DNA of 64,000 bases from Leptobrachium leishanense (GCA_009667805.1 CM019067.1:243013721-243077720); one strand, 5' to 3'; counted from the first letter of the stretch, positions 32,251 through 44,858 are shown. The notes: a model not told the origin generated them from the letters alone. Made by a program: numbers and translations.

Positions 32251-33046
32251 CAGGATATGCCTCCAGGCACACAGCCCTGCAGCACGGCCCCATGACTGAT
32301 GAAGACTGTCACATGATTTTCCTGCCTCAATCATTCCATGGGAGGCCTGCCTCCCATGGAAGCATTTTTGAATAGCTTGAGGCCAATGGTGCTTTCCCAT
32401 TGGTCCAAGCAATTCCTCTGCTCTCAGTGCCTTTCTGAGGCACTGAAGAGCGTCGATTCAGGAAGTAGGCAGCGCCAGACTTGCGCTGCAGACTTATGAA
32501 TCTATTGGCCAGCTTCAGCTTACGTGATTAGCGTAGCATTCAGCTACGCAAATTGCATACACTATGCTTAGAGCAGGCTGCTGCTGCTGTGTGATGATTC
32601 ACACACAGCAGCCTGCAAGCTCAACAACAAAAAAAGCGGAGGAGCAGAGACTTATGACGGAGGAGCATGGAGCAGGTGAGTTTGTTAACTTTTTTAAAAT
32701 ATCAGCAGATTTTATTTTGCACTTATTTTAATATTAACCACTTAATGGAATGGCAGGTGATTCTGGCAAGGGCTATATAAACCATAGCTCTAGTGTAAAC
32801 ACCATGCCAATAGTGGAATTCTTAGGCACAATAGACATGTGTATTCGTTTTAGTACTAAAATGATTTAGTCCGAATTTTGGGATAATTTAATTTTCGGAT
32901 GACTCAAGAGATACGGTCTGATACATTTTATATTATCCAGGAGCACTATCCCCCTTTCCTCATCTATAATACATGTTTTATGTAAAGTCCCTCTCCTCTC
33001 CCAGTGCTGCTTGTTATAAAGGGTTTTTAACATCAGATACATTTAC
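32251..33046. other. Gene-free sequence
   Basis: Contains a short hairpin around 32580-32612 (GCTGCTGCTGTGTG..CACACAGCAGC). No coding region seen. Confidence 0.45.
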
Positions 33047-33236
33047 AGGGTTATTCAGAGAGCGTGAAAAGCAGGAGAATGACTGGAGAATGAAAAATTC
33101 TAGGTCAAAATAGCCGATTTGGAAAGTGAGATGAAAGGGAGAATTTTTCTGGTTTGGCTATTTTGACCTAGAATTTTTCATTCACCAGCTATTCTCCAGT
33201 CATTCTCCTGCTTTTCACGCTCTCTGAATAACCCTG
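33047..33236. mobile_element. Palindromic MITE (short CAGGGTTATTC form)
   Basis: 190-bp near-perfect palindrome, ends CAGGGTTATTCAGAG / CTCTGAATAACCCTG, target duplication TTA (33044-33046, 33237-33239). Confidence 0.9.
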
Positions 33237-33499
33237 TTAGTATCCAGTTCTCCCAGTTACTCTGTCATTATGAGCCTTCAGTGTGATTTATTTGAATATT
33301 TTCTCTGGATTTAAAGTGCTTTATTTTATTTTAAAAATAAATTTGCACCAGTCATCTCTTCTCTGAACTTTCAGACCTAATTACGTTAATATTTTTCCTC
33401 TCCCCTGCTTTTATATTCCTGTGTCTCCTCCACAGAGATACAAAGTTTAAATAAAAGTTTCCTCTCCTGTGCTGGATAAGCATTGCAAGTTCTGCACCC
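33237..33499. other. Unclassified AT-rich sequence
   Basis: No feature recognised. Confidence 0.4.
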
Positions 33500-33800
33500 T
33501 CTACATGCCAATGCAGTAGGATGTTCTATACAGAGAGGGGCATTAATTAATGCAGGAGGATGTTCTATACATTATACAGAGCGGGGTATTAATGCAGGAG
33601 GATGTTATATACATTATACAGAGAAAGGTATAAATGGAGGAGGATGTTCTATACAGAGAGGGGCATTAATTAATTCAGGAGGATGTTGCATACATTATAC
33701 AGAGAGGGGTATTGATTAATGCAGGAGGATGTTATCTACATTATACAGAGAGGGGTATTAATTAATGCAGGAGGATGTTCTATACATTATACAGAGAGGT
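33500..33800. repeat. ~45-bp minisatellite, about seven copies
   Basis: Repeats of GCAGGAGGATGTTCTATACA, TTATACAGAGAGGGG and TATTAATTAAT with varying internal deletions. Confidence 0.85.
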
Positions 33801-33825
33801 GCCCTTTTTTTTAGCCCTTTAAATC

Positions 33826-34137
33826 CAGTGGCTGTAAGCACTGAGATTGGCTGCTTGTTATATTATCTTTCAGTACAATGTATCAGGCTCAGCTGTTACA
33901 GTAATTGACTGTAACAGCGCTCAGAGTTTCAGTAAAACAAGGAAATAATATTGTTCTAACCTCTTATTTATAAAATTATTATTTACTAGTTTTACTGAAA
34001 CTCGGAGCGCTGTGATGAGCAGCAGTCAGTTACTGTAACAGCTTTGCCTGACACATTGTGCTGAGAGTGAGAGATACTGTAACAAGCAGCGATCTCAGCC
34101 CTCTGAGGAGCCACTACAATAGTAATTGTATCCACTG
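33826..34137. mobile_element. Foldback MITE with long inverted arms (hAT-like ends)
   Basis: CAGTGGCTGTAAGCACTGAG at the left and TATCCACTG at the right. The arms share GCTGCTTGTTA, AGCTGTTACAGTAA and GCTC(A/C)GAGTTTCAGTAAAAC in reverse-complement order around an AT-rich centre near 33950-33985. Confidence 0.65.
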
Positions 34138-34369
34138 GTTTTTGGATTGAATGAAATTAGTTTTCATACTAAAGAACTGAAAACTAATTTCTTTAGCAAC
34201 TAAATAAATTGCATTTTAGGACTAATGCATTACAGGCAGGAGTGGTTCAATCCCCATATAGCATCAGAGTAACAGAATACAGAAGCAAACTGGTTGGACC
34301 ATTCAGGAGCTATATTGCATGGGTGCCACCACAATGTTTCGGTTCAGGCCAGTCAGTATTTTCCTCAAT

Positions 34370-35590
34370 TTCCCATGTATCCAGGAAGCAGAGAATGTAT
34401 TTATTAATGATACCCATGTTTAATGGAAGCAGGGATTGTGTTTAGTAATGATACTCATGTTTCTGGGCAGCAGCAAATGTGTTTATTATAGATATGCATG
34501 CATCCAGAACAGAATGTGTATGTAAGGGATACTTATGTATTCAGGCAGTAGCGAGTGTGTTTACTAATGATACCCATGCATCCAGACAGCATGAAATGTG
34601 CTTATTTTTTAGAGAAAGTATTTTACCAGGAAGGATACATTGAGATTTCTCTCGTTTTCAAGTATGTCCTGGGTGGCGAATCTGTACTTTTAAGAGTCTT
34701 GCCCAAGGACACTTACTGGAGAGGTGCTCTTGCCAGGATTCGAATCTGTGTCTCCACAGTGTCCACGGTTATAGTCCAGTGATGTTACCTCTGCTCCACC
34801 CATCAATGTATCCAGGAAGCTGTGAATGTGTTTATTAATAATAAGCATGCATTCAGGCAGCATGGAATGTGTTTATAAATTATACTTATGTATTCAGGCA
34901 GTAGTGAGTGTGTTTATAGATGATACCCATGTATCCAGGAAGCAGTGAATGTGTTTATTAATGATGCCATGTATCCAGGAAGCAGTGAATGTGTTTATTA
35001 ATGATGCCATGTATCCAGGAAGCAGTGAATGTGTTTATTAATGATATCCATGCATCATGGAATGTGTTTATAAATTATACTTATGTATTCAGGCAGTAGT
35101 GAGTATGTTTATAAATGATACCTATGTATCCAGGAAGCAGTGCATGTGTTTATTAATGAAATCCATGTATCCAGGCAGCAGTGAATGTGTTTATTAATGA
35201 TATTTATGTATTCGGATAGTAGTGACTGTTTCTTAATGAGACCCATGTACAAGGTCAGCAATGAATATGTTTATTAATGATACCCATTTATGCAGACGGC
35301 AGTGATTGTGCTTATTAATAATACCCATATATCCAGACAGCAGTGGATGTGTTTGTTAATCGTACCCATGTATCCAGGCAGCAATGATTGTGATACCCAA
35401 GTATCCAGTCAGCAGTGAATGTGATTTTTAATGACACCCATGTACCTGGGCAGTAGTAAATGTGTTTATTAATGATACCCATGTATTCAGGCAGCATTGA
35501 TTGTGCTTATTAATAATAGCATGTACCTAGACCGCTGTAATTGTGTTTATTAATGATACCCATGTATCCAGGCAGTCAATAGTTTATTAA
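34370..35590. repeat. Degenerate ~42-bp minisatellite, about 25 copies
   Basis: Variants of AATGTGTTTATTAATGATAC, CCATGTATCCAGG and CAGCAGTG recur across 1.2 kb. A SINE inserted after the array formed. Confidence 0.85.
34615..34803 (-). mobile_element. tRNA-derived SINE inside the minisatellite
   Basis: Reverse-strand copy of the SINE at 6706. Tail first (TTTTACCAGGAAGGATACAT), then the head with a B-box-like GATTCGAATCC (reverse complement near 34735-34747) and GGGTGGAGCAGAGG at 34789-34802. It is nearly full length. Confidence 0.85.
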
Positions 35591-35924
35591 ATACACATGA
35601 CATGATGAACAAGGTCATAAAAAGCAAATCAAAGCATATCATAATCAAGAGGAAATAATATTCTTGTTGAAAATGAAATGTCTAAAAAATAAAAGTAAGA
35701 ATACATCAAAAATAGATAATAATAAACGTTGACCTAACAATAAGCACAGATATACTGTTGTTTTTTTATGCAGAGCCTTTATATTTAATGTATTTTTAAT
35801 TGCAAGCTATCTTTTTAACCTGTTCGCGTATAAGTGTATTTGAATATTCACATCTATTCTGTTTATGCTGTAGGCTGTAGTTATATTATTTATAGAGAGG
35901 TGATTTTAAGGACACAAAAATTAA
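35591..35924. other. Gene-free AT-rich sequence
   Basis: No feature recognised. Confidence 0.45.
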
Positions 35925-36165
35925 CTTAACTTAATTAAATTAACCATTATTCCTCTATGGGGAATTTCACTGCCATTGAAGGTCGCCGAAATGCGGCGAT
36001 CTGAGGCAAATTGCACGGTATTTCACTGCCAACTCGCCAATATTTGTCGAATTTCCAGCTTTCTGAATAGCTGAATTGCCATGAAATTGCACTGTACAGT
36101 GAAATTCACTGTTTGGTGCAATTCGGTGGCAAGTTCGGCTCTTATTACATAACCCCTTTAGTGTG
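35925..36165. mobile_element. Fragment of a CAGGGTTATTC-type long element
   Basis: TTAACCATTATTCCTCTATG, GAATTTCACTGCC, GCACTGTACAGTGAAATTCA and an end like TACATAACCCCTTTAG match the right half of other copies. Confidence 0.65.
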
Positions 36166-36327
36166 GGCGCTTGATTTTGCAACGTTTTCACTATTCACTA
36201 TAGATACAGTGTAGTTTAAATGTTTTTATTTTATTGTTTTAATTTTGAATTTACATGATGTTTTACATATTGGTTTTCAGTTATAAATATATAGAATACA
36301 CAAGGATAAATACACGAGGATAAATAT

Positions 36328-36509
36328 CAGGGTTATTCAGAGAGCGGTGAAAAGCAGGAGAATGACTGGAGAATGAAAAATTATAGGTCAAAATATCTAA
36401 ACCAGAAAAATTCTCCCATTCATCTCACTTCCCAAATCGGCTATTTTGACCTATAATTTTCCATTCTCCAGTCATTCTCCTGCTTTTCACAGCTCTTTGA
36501 ATAACCCTG
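36328..36509. mobile_element. Palindromic MITE (short CAGGGTTATTC form)
   Basis: 182 bp, ends CAGGGTTATTCAGAG / CTTTGAATAACCCTG, TAT at both sides. Confidence 0.9.
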
Positions 36510-37141
36510 TATATATATTTATTTTCATTTTAGCCATTTTTTTCCATTATACATTTTCAGGTTTAGTCTGGGACAAAGACAAGGACCTAGACATTCAAAG
36601 AAAGAGCAGCACATTCTGCATTCTGCAAATTGTGGATTCTATCTAATTCATCTAATTGATGGAATCTTATTATTTGGTAAATAAATATGAGTGAGTGTGA
36701 AGTGGGTTATAAGTTTATGCGGTGCTGTGTAGTTGGATACTAGTGTATGGGGACTAAATGAGTGTGTAACTAAATATATATGTGAAGGATTGTATATTAT
36801 TGACTCGAGGATATGTATTAGAATATGTGTTAGTGATAGACACAAATACATCAATAGTTTTAAGTATTAGCAGGTAGATGTATTGTGAGTAGTGACTTTT
36901 TCCTGGAGCTGAATCAACTATTTAACAGAGGACTAAGGCAACGTTTTGGATGTAGAACAGCTTCTTTCCAGAACTGGTGTGCCTAGACCTCCCTCTTTAT
37001 CTACAATTCATGCTCCAAGTATGGCTGATTGTAGTTTCAGGTGCAGGTGGATCTAACTTTTACTTTGGGATTGTCTTCATGTGTATTTGATGACTGTCTT
37101 ATATTGTTTTTTTCTCAAGATGAGACCATTGGGTAGAATGC
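36510..37141. other. Gene-free AT-rich sequence
   Basis: No feature recognised. Confidence 0.45.
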
Positions 37142-37200
37142 AGTGGAGGCTTGTCCATTGGGACAGATGGGGCAGCACCCCACCAGTGAAGTTTAGAAAT
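37142..37200 (+). mobile_element. hAT-like left end, truncated
   Basis: CAGTGGAGGCTTGTCCATTG followed by GGGGCAGCACCCC resembles the left terminus of a widespread hAT family (CAGTGGCGGCTGGTCCAT). Confidence 0.45.
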
Positions 37201-37299
37201 AGCAATTAAAGGTAAAAATCACGTGTTGGTAAAGGTTATTGTCTTGTTTTTCATTTCGAAGGAAATTTCATTAAAACAAACCTACAAATGTATGTTATT

Positions 37300-37398
37300 T
37301 GTTATTTCAATGTTCTTGAACCCAGGACATACTTGAAAACGAGAGCAATCTCAAGGTATCCTTCCTGGTGAAATACTTTGCAAATAAATAAATAAGCA
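37300..37398 (+). mobile_element. 5'-truncated LINE 3' end
   Basis: TTCAATGTTCTTGAACCCAG precedes the shared tail and matches the 3' untranslated region of the LINE at 44364-44815, not the SINE head, so this is a LINE copy. It ends in (AAATA)n. Confidence 0.8.
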
Positions 37399-38307
37399 GT
37401 GGTGTAGCTGTTTATTTAATAACTACAATCTTAGAATACCACCCCCCCCCCCACAAATGACAGCTATCTAGAAAATATTTTGAGACTAACTAAGCATGTC
37501 AAGATCTTCATCAGAAATGCCATATGAGGGCATTTTATGTGTTCTCAGAATGACTTTATGATGGCACACATTCCCCTTTCATTGGGACAGGTATGTGGTA
37601 CTGTCCCATAAATGAGTCAAGCACATTGCTTTCATTTCTAGTTAACTGTCTGAAATTCTTAGTAGTAAGTTATTTGTATGAACTGTTCAGCATATGCATA
37701 CATAAAACAGAAACAGTGAAAAAAGATTTGGAAGAAGCCGCCACCTGGACTGCAATGTATCAAAACTGAAAATAAAGCGAAATGCTTAGCTATTTATAAG
37801 CAATAATTATTAGGTACTTTTCCACTCGTGTAACATATCACAACATGACCATTTTATTAACATATGTGGAAATAAACATCAGACCATTAGATGTCAGTAG
37901 GTCCAGTTTAAATGCTATAGTTCACATTGGTCTGATACTAAAACGTACACGTTTCTTGAACTGTTCAGTTCTCTGATTCTCTGGGACGTAACTGGAGTAA
38001 GTACAAAGACTGCAATGGTCTGACTAATTTCATTGAAGTTCGGGTTTCTTGCCATATACATGGAAGAGGATTGTATATATCAACAGTAAAAATAACATTG
38101 TGCAACATTTAAGTATAAATTCACATGAAGTTGTTTCACATTGCCATTACAGGGCAGAAAGATAAAAAGACCACAAATCAGGTGTTTTTCACTAAAAACA
38201 ACCTATGTTTCTTTCCACCTCCTGATCCCTTGGTAATTGTCTTCCACCTCTAGAGCTCTATTATCATCCCATTTTACCCCAGAGCCACATATACACTCAC
38301 TACTACC
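37399..38307. other. Gene-free sequence with a poly-C tract
   Basis: A short C tract at about 37442-37453; otherwise AT-rich and unclassified. Confidence 0.45.
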
Positions 38308-39205
38308 CAGTGCTTTTTTTCTAGAAAAAAAGGTGGGGTTACTCACCATAAAGAGTCATAAAGAGTCTGTGAGCAGCCAATGAAAAGATGACGCCCTCCC
38401 TGCATGCAGCCAATGAATGGAGGGCTCACGCAGGCATGCCAACAATGAATACAGCTAGTGCCGGGCCGCGACATTGTGTTGCCTAGGTCCAAGGATGAAA
38501 TGCTGCTGCCCCTCTCTAACTATGCCCACAAAAACACACTCATGCTTATAACAGAGTTCCACAGCAATAAAACTCACAGTAATGTGTAGTAGTCATGAAC
38601 GTATCACAGAGCTCCATAGAAACTGACATTTACATTTTTAAGTAAATGAAATATTGAAATAATATTAAATTAAATATTAAAATGAAACTAAATGATATTA
38701 AAATAAATGTTTTTTTAAAGAAACTATTTCAATACATTAAATATTACCTTTACTGCAGGTGATAGGGTCCCTAGATTCGTGGTGGTCCTGTGGCAGGCCC
38801 ATGTCTCTCTTTCCTTGGTGGTCCAGTAGTGAGTCAGTTGCTGGGCTCTTTCAGCCCAGCTCTATATCTCATGGGGGATCCCTGGTGGTCTCAGTGGTGC
38901 TCAGACCTCATAATCTGCGCTGGGCATTTGCGCTTTCTTCGTAAGTCAGAGTGTCGCTGCGCTATGACGCACTGCTGGAGCACCTGTGTGCAACGCAGGA
39001 GAAGGGGGAAGCAGGGTGCGCTCGGCAACAATCTGAAGCGTTCAGGAGACAGCGGGAGCTCCCTTACGCTTCTGATACCCGGCTTGCCTGTTACTGCTGG
39101 TAGAGAATGGAGCACCATTTTTCCATCAGCTCCGCTTGTTCGGGCTTCTGGCTATTAGGGTGACGGTACTGCATGCCGTTGCGTACCAACAGAAAACAAG
39201 CCCTG
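38308..39205 (+). mobile_element. Non-autonomous hAT element
   Basis: 898 bp with ends CAGTGCTTTTTTTCTAG and GTACCAACAGAAAACAAGCCCTG, flanked by imperfect 8-bp duplications CTACTACC and TTCCTACC (6 of 8 match). The middle includes an AGCAATAAAACTCACAGTAA segment related, in reverse, to the 57-bp repeat at 29.9 kb. No transposase. Confidence 0.75.
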
Positions 39206-40590
39206 TTCCTACCACAGACTCAACATCAGTCCCCTCCTCTTAACAGACCCCTGTGTTAATCCACTAACTTCCCCCATGTCAGTCCCCTTTAATCACCTTT
39301 CACCACTAACGATTCTGGCAGTCCCATCCATGTTTCAAGGCCCTACTACTCTTTTCTCCTTCATACACTCCCATACGAGTCATCAACAATCTTAGAGCCC
39401 ATGTGCAAGCCAACTCACATTTTTATCCCACTTTTTTGCAATGTTCCCATGACTCTGCCCAGACGTCCTGTCCCTGTCAAGGCATTTTCACTGTACATTT
39501 GGCTTTGAATCTTGAAGTAGTCACTCAGTTAGCCCTGGTTTTAGTGGCTGGTCTTCAAACTGTGCTGACAATCTAAGAAATGCCAATAAAGGATGTTGCA
39601 AAGAACATTTCACTATACCTAGTAGCTTAGAACAAGAGAATTTAAAGCTGTGTTTAGACGAGGGATCCAAAACTCTAGTCCCTCAGATATTTACTGCCTA
39701 CAACTCCCAGAATTCTGTGTATGCAGTAAAAGGCCACAGAATCAAGGGATGTGTAGTTCAGAAACATCTGAGTGGGGCAGTGTTTAAGATACCTGGTTCA
39801 GACTTATGTGAAACTGTAGCACAATTACTGTAGCTCTGCTAGTAATATTAAAATACCATGACATAAAGTGTACACTACAGTTGTGCACAAGTGCAGTTAC
39901 GATAGTTACAATATTGTACAATATTCTCTGAATAATGGGCAAGAAATCATAAATTCTGCCAGGGTATGTAAACTTATGAGCACAACTATATATGGTGGAG
40001 AGTCATCAAACTCCAAGTCAAACTAGTCTGAATTACAATCAGTCTAGAGACCATCAAACTATATATGTGAAGTTAATTTTACTTCTAAATCTCATTATCT
40101 ATAAGTAGCAAATTACTGCAACATCTTATGGTTTACCTGATTGTTTTCTGCATCATTTGGTCCATATTGATGCTGTCTGTGCAGTGTGCATCATTCCATA
40201 CACTGTCCATATTGACACTCCAAAGGAACATTGCATGATAACACCAACTTTGATGTGCACCGCTCCAGCACATTTCAGTTAAATATTTTCCCTAATGGAC
40301 GTCGAAATGACGAAAAGCCATACTCATTTCAACCATTACATCCTTGGATATTTTGTTGCATGAAAACGAGGCAAACTAATAGGATAACCGCCTCCCCTTT
40401 ATCAACCCTATTTAGATGTCTCTGCCTCCTGGCATAGTTATCTTCATGATTTTAGGAGGCTTTTTTTGTCATTGATGTTATCTCCTATCCTGACCTTGAC
40501 CATCCTACTCTGGCGTCCATGGCAATGGCATTGACTTGTTTATTCATTTATTGTATTTTCTGATGCCTTCAACCTTGGCTTTGTCTAGAC
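39206..40590. other. Gene-free sequence with one MITE relic
   Basis: At 39660-39785 a decayed foldback includes GCCTACAACTCCCAGAATTC and TGTGTAGTTCAGAAACATCT, a text common in vertebrate non-autonomous DNA transposons. The rest is unclassified. The last 8 bp are the target duplication of the next MITE. Confidence 0.5.
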
Positions 40591-40761
40591 CAGGCCTCAA
40601 AATTTCCACTCGCCTGCTCGCATTTGGTGAGTGGAAATTACAGGAGGGCGAGGCGAGTGGGAATGCAGAGGCAATGCTGGAAAAGGGTTAGGTGGGGCAA
40701 CTAGTGGCGAGTAACTCTTAAGGCCTGGCTAGTAGCTCAGGGCTTGAAATTTTGAGGCCTG
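40591..40761. mobile_element. hAT MITE with palindromic target duplication
   Basis: 171 bp, inverted ends CAGGCCTCAAAATTTC / GAAATTTTGAGGCCTG. Flanked on both sides by the 8-bp GTCTAGAC (40583-40590, 40762-40769), fitting the NTCTAGAN target preference known for part of the hAT superfamily. Confidence 0.85.
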
Positions 40762-40769
40762 GTCTAGAC

Positions 40770-41344
40770 GACTAAATGTTCTCTTCCTCTGTACTTCATA
40801 ACCCAGCCAGTATAAGAACCTAAGAACTGGTATTAGTCTTAATATTCTTACCTGGTTAGCTACTGTGTGTCGGAACTAGAGTTGTGACCAACAGCTGTGA
40901 CCAAATGAAGGACAGCAAACCTTAAAGAAAAGCCACTAGCAGTGAAATCCTCAAAGCATCATTGATGTAACTTTTGCACAGTGCTGTGTGTCATGGTTTG
41001 AGTACTTTTGCAGCCTCAAAGGCTGAATGGTGTCTGGAATATGAAATAGTAATAGTTTCTGGATTATGTCAAGATGTGTAACAAAAGATGTTGAAAAAGA
41101 AGTTTCAAAGTGTAAAATGAATGAGTTCAATGAATGGAGTAAGGAGAGATCAAGCAAGAGTGTTCTCAAATATCATTGTCAAAGCATCTGTTTAAAGTGT
41201 CATGGGCCAAGCTACTACTAAGTGATATGAAGAACTGATCAGCATATGATATGGTGAAGTCATTAATGCAGATGCTACAAGACCAGAAGGTAACAAAAAA
41301 GGATTTTTATTATTTTAAATGCATGGTTGGAACACAGATAAGAT
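40770..41344. other. Gene-free sequence
   Basis: No feature recognised. Confidence 0.45.
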
Positions 41345-42060
41345 TAAAGCATTCTGGGCTATATTCCCTAGTTGAGGAAAGCTTAGTACAGGATACATTA
41401 CACACAACGTCTCCTGTAGTTAATTTATCGACTGGAAACGCAGTTCCATTCTTGCGGCTGAGATGCAACCGTTTCCCTGTGCAAGGTTACTGTACATTAA
41501 CATATCCTATACCTAAAATGGGAGATGTTAATAGTAACCTCCGCGTGGAAGCGCAGGCTATTCCAGTATAGCCTGTGCTTCCGCACGGGAGACGGTATTT
41601 CAGATTGAAATACTGACTCCTAAAAGCTGGTGTTAAAGGATTTTGCAAATGCAAAATCATTTAACGCTCTCTAAAAACCCAATCATTAAATCCCATACTC
41701 ACCTCTCTTCCCATGGTGAAAAGCGTGGTGTGACCCACCGCTTCTTCTTGCCGGGAGCAGAGTGAGACTGGGAGCAAATAGTTTCTAGTCTCCCTCTGCG
41801 ATCAGTCTGTGCGATCTTGCTCACGCAGACCTTGCGCCTGGGATGCGCAAAGCTCCATGAACTCCTATGGTTTCGACTAGTCGATGCTCGCAGAGCGACG
41901 CTGCTGGTATTCAGCAGCTTTGCTCTGCGTTCCGGGGGGTGAGTTGCTAACCCTATCCTACCTGGAATACGATAAGAAAACGGAGAAGGTAATGGAAAAT
42001 CTGCAGGCGCAGATTCTCCTGCTTACCGTCTTCATTTTACCGTCAACTATGGAATAGGTC
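41345..42060. repeat. Second copy of the interspersed family at 5865-6284
   Basis: AAGGTTACTGTACATTAACA, CCTAAAATGGGAGATG, GGTGTTAAAGGATTTTGC and CATACTCACCT follow the same order. The frame at 41251-41571 overlaps it and shows no domain. Confidence 0.5.
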
Positions 42061-43464
42061 TATTTTTTATGTAAATACTAGGCGGGTGTCACTGAAACTG
42101 ATTAAACAAATTCTGCTTATTAAAATATACGGTATATGACAGATATGCTGTCATGTAGATTGTAATTTCCCTCTGGAACAGGGTTATCCAACCCTACTGT
42201 ATCTTTGTCAAGTTATGTGGTGTTCAAATGTAATTATGTTCTATTATATTATTCCCTATCAGTGCTGTGGAATGTGCTGGTGATTTATAAATTTATATAT
42301 ATAATATAATAATATTCTGTATGCAGTAAATATATTAATACTATGTAACATCATAACTTTAGAATACATGTATACTATTATTTGTAAGACATACACTCAA
42401 CAGACACCCAAAAGAGTTTGCATCAGGTTTATGTTGAGTGTAGTAATAGTACATTCTTGTATCCCTAACACAACATCCTTCTAAAATATCAGCAATTAAC
42501 GAAGAACATTTCAATTTATTGCCTGTTACCCAAGATGGACCTTTTGTACTTCACTTTTTTCCTCCCAAGTATTGCAAATGTGAAAAAAACATGTTTATTG
42601 AAGGACTTGCTCACATCATCCAATTAACAAGGGCAGTATAAGTTATTGCAATTACGAAATGTTTGCTATAACAGGACATATTTCAGCCTGACCAATGCAA
42701 ATTACAGTTTAACAAGCATAGCTAATTTGAGTTAAAATCCCCCCTGTTGTTCTAGTCTGGAATCTGCCCATCACATTACATGGTTTATATGCAGCCTGTC
42801 AGTGCCAGGTTATGTGATTTCTTGTGACATACAAAAAACACTGTATACAGCAAATGCGTATCAGCATCTCTGGTTGCTCTACTCCCAGTGAGAACTGCAG
42901 AGCTTTGAGAACGTCTGTCAATATACATGTGTTTGTGTAGTTAGAAAAGAGATAAAAAAGGTTATCACTTTCACATTGCTTGTGATGTATGAACAATGAC
43001 CTGTCACATGTAATTTCATACCTTTCCGCGTACATTTATCAACGTTTAGACCTTCGCTCCTTATAGTAACTATCTGCAATGAATCACACCAGCAAACATC
43101 TGCAAAAAATTATAAGCTTTTCCCAAACCTGTGGTGGTATTTTCCTACATCTAGAAGCACAGAACAGATTAACAGATTTTTTTCTCCAGTTATTTTAAAG
43201 GGTGTGAAAATCTATGATTACCTTGTCCCAGCTGTACATTACATGACTTCAAGCACTAGGTGTTGAGGTGATATAAGCCATGAAACCGCAGGTGCATGAA
43301 ACATTTTTTTAGTTTATTTGTTTTACAGGATGTAATAGAAAAATGCATGTACAAGAATGCACTTTATTTTCCTTTGCTTGCTGATAACACGGAATACGTC
43401 TGTCTGATTTCGTTTTATACATGTTTAGCTCAAAATCCACGACATGGCAGAGAAAAATAGAGAA
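42061..43464. other. Gene-free AT-rich stretch
   Basis: 1.4 kb without recognisable coding region or repeat. Confidence 0.45.
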
Positions 43465-43832
43465 AAAGATCACTTCACAAAGAGACGATCTGGCCCCAGA
43501 ATGGCACCGAACAGTGAATTTCCCTGTACGGTGACATTTCCTGGCCATTCGGCTATTCAGATAGCAGACAGTTCGCCAAATTTTGGCGAACTGCCTGTAA
43601 ATACGGTGCCTGTTTGACGGCAGTGAAATCCCCCATAGAGAAGCAATGGTTAATCTATTCAAAGAACATGAACAGTAGTGAAAAGTTGTCCAAATGCACT
43701 GCTATTCAGTGGTTTCATTCGGCAGGTTTATTCAGGCGAATCCCTTAGGTTTCAATGTTAAAAATATACCCGTTATTATCCAATATCTAATAAACCGTTT
43801 ATTCTTTAAATCTGTAGTAAAACATCTCTTAA

Positions 43833-44858
43833 CCCTTTCGCTGCTGAAATATTTCCCGCCTATGTACTGAGCTCATTTTTACCGGTTTCGCTCATCATGT
43901 TTAAACGCGTTTTGAAGGCTTATTTTAATATATGACCCAGACATATTATATATCGTTCTTTCCGTCAGACTCGGAAGATTCATAATATATCATTATTATA
44001 TGTATATGTCATGTCCTGTCTGTATATTATAACAAAAAATGCAATAAAATTTGAATTTTCAATAATTTACAACGTATAAAGTGTTTTTTTTTCCACATTT
44101 TAACATGCCAGCATTTGCGGTTATATTTTCTATGGGGTGCGCTTGTTAAAAAAAATAGAAATGGGGACTCGTAACATTTTTTTTGGGGAAAATTTTGCTA
44201 TTTTTAACAAACGCACCGCATACAAAAATTGTTAGTGCAGCATCATTGTTCACATTATAATTGAAATGGGAACAATATTGCTGCATTAACAAAACAAACA
44301 AAATACAACTTGTTTATTTTTTTATTAGTTTTTTTAATATTTTTTTTTCTTTAACTTTTACATTTATTTATTAATTTATAAAGGATTTTACCAGGAAGGA
44401 TACATTGAGATTTCTCTCGTTTTCAAGTATGTCCTGGGTTCAAGAACATTGAAGTGTTACAGTTACAGAAATACAAAGTAATACAATGCAAGATATTAAA
44501 AAACAACACAAATATACAGATTAACAGAAAATAAATATGTAGGAAATAGTCATTATGTTACATGTTTACAGGTGCATTCCGTATTGAGGTATGTTAGTAA
44601 GGAGCTCTTGAGTGACTTAAGACTGGTGGAAGATTTGATGGTGTCTGGGAGGTTATTCCATAATTGTGGTGCTCTGTAGGAAAATGAGGACCGAGCCACT
44701 GTCTTTTTGTATTGTGGTATAGCAAGTAAGGTGCTGGTCCTGGATCGGAGGTTATAGGATGAGGGAGCTGCTGGGGGAAGCAGTCTATTCAGGTAGGGTG
44801 GCAGCTTCCCAGAAATGCTCTTAAATGGTCATGTTTGGTATCGTTGGAAAGGCGTATG
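43833..44858. mobile_element. piggyBac-like TTAA element, right end lost
   Basis: TTAA at 43829-43832 followed by CCCTTTCGCTGCTGA, matching the complete relative at 59825-61999 through TTTAAACGCG, CATATTATATATCGTTCTTT and TCTATGGGGTGCGCTTGTTA. The right inverted end is missing, though a TTAA occurs at 44859-44862. A LINE fragment is inserted at 44364-44815. Confidence 0.7.
44364..44815 (-). pseudogene. LINE 3' end: reverse transcriptase C-terminus plus 3' UTR
   Basis: On the minus strand, 44814-44553 reads without interruption as the C-terminal end of a CR1/L2/Rex-like reverse transcriptase: SYNLRSRTSTLL, ARSSFSYRAPQLWNNLPD, TSLKSLKSSLLTYL, then a stop at 44553-44555. A 190-nt 3' UTR follows and ends in the tail shared with the SINEs at 6.7 and 34.6 kb, then AT-rich repeats. 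The strongly 5'-truncated copy is typical of LINE insertion by target-primed reverse transcription. The open frame and clean tail suggest it is younger than the LINE at 0.3-2.7 kb. Confidence 0.88.

Noticed and set aside
31223..32295. Open frames with LPRIWLLS-type repeats
   Set aside because: Product of the 27-bp minisatellite, again a multiple of three.
32289..32320. CTGATGAAG box as another hammerhead
   Set aside because: No GAAA box or stem II follows at a suitable distance.
41251..41571. 106-codon open frame as a host gene
   Set aside because: No domain, no exon signals, and it overlaps an interspersed repeat family.
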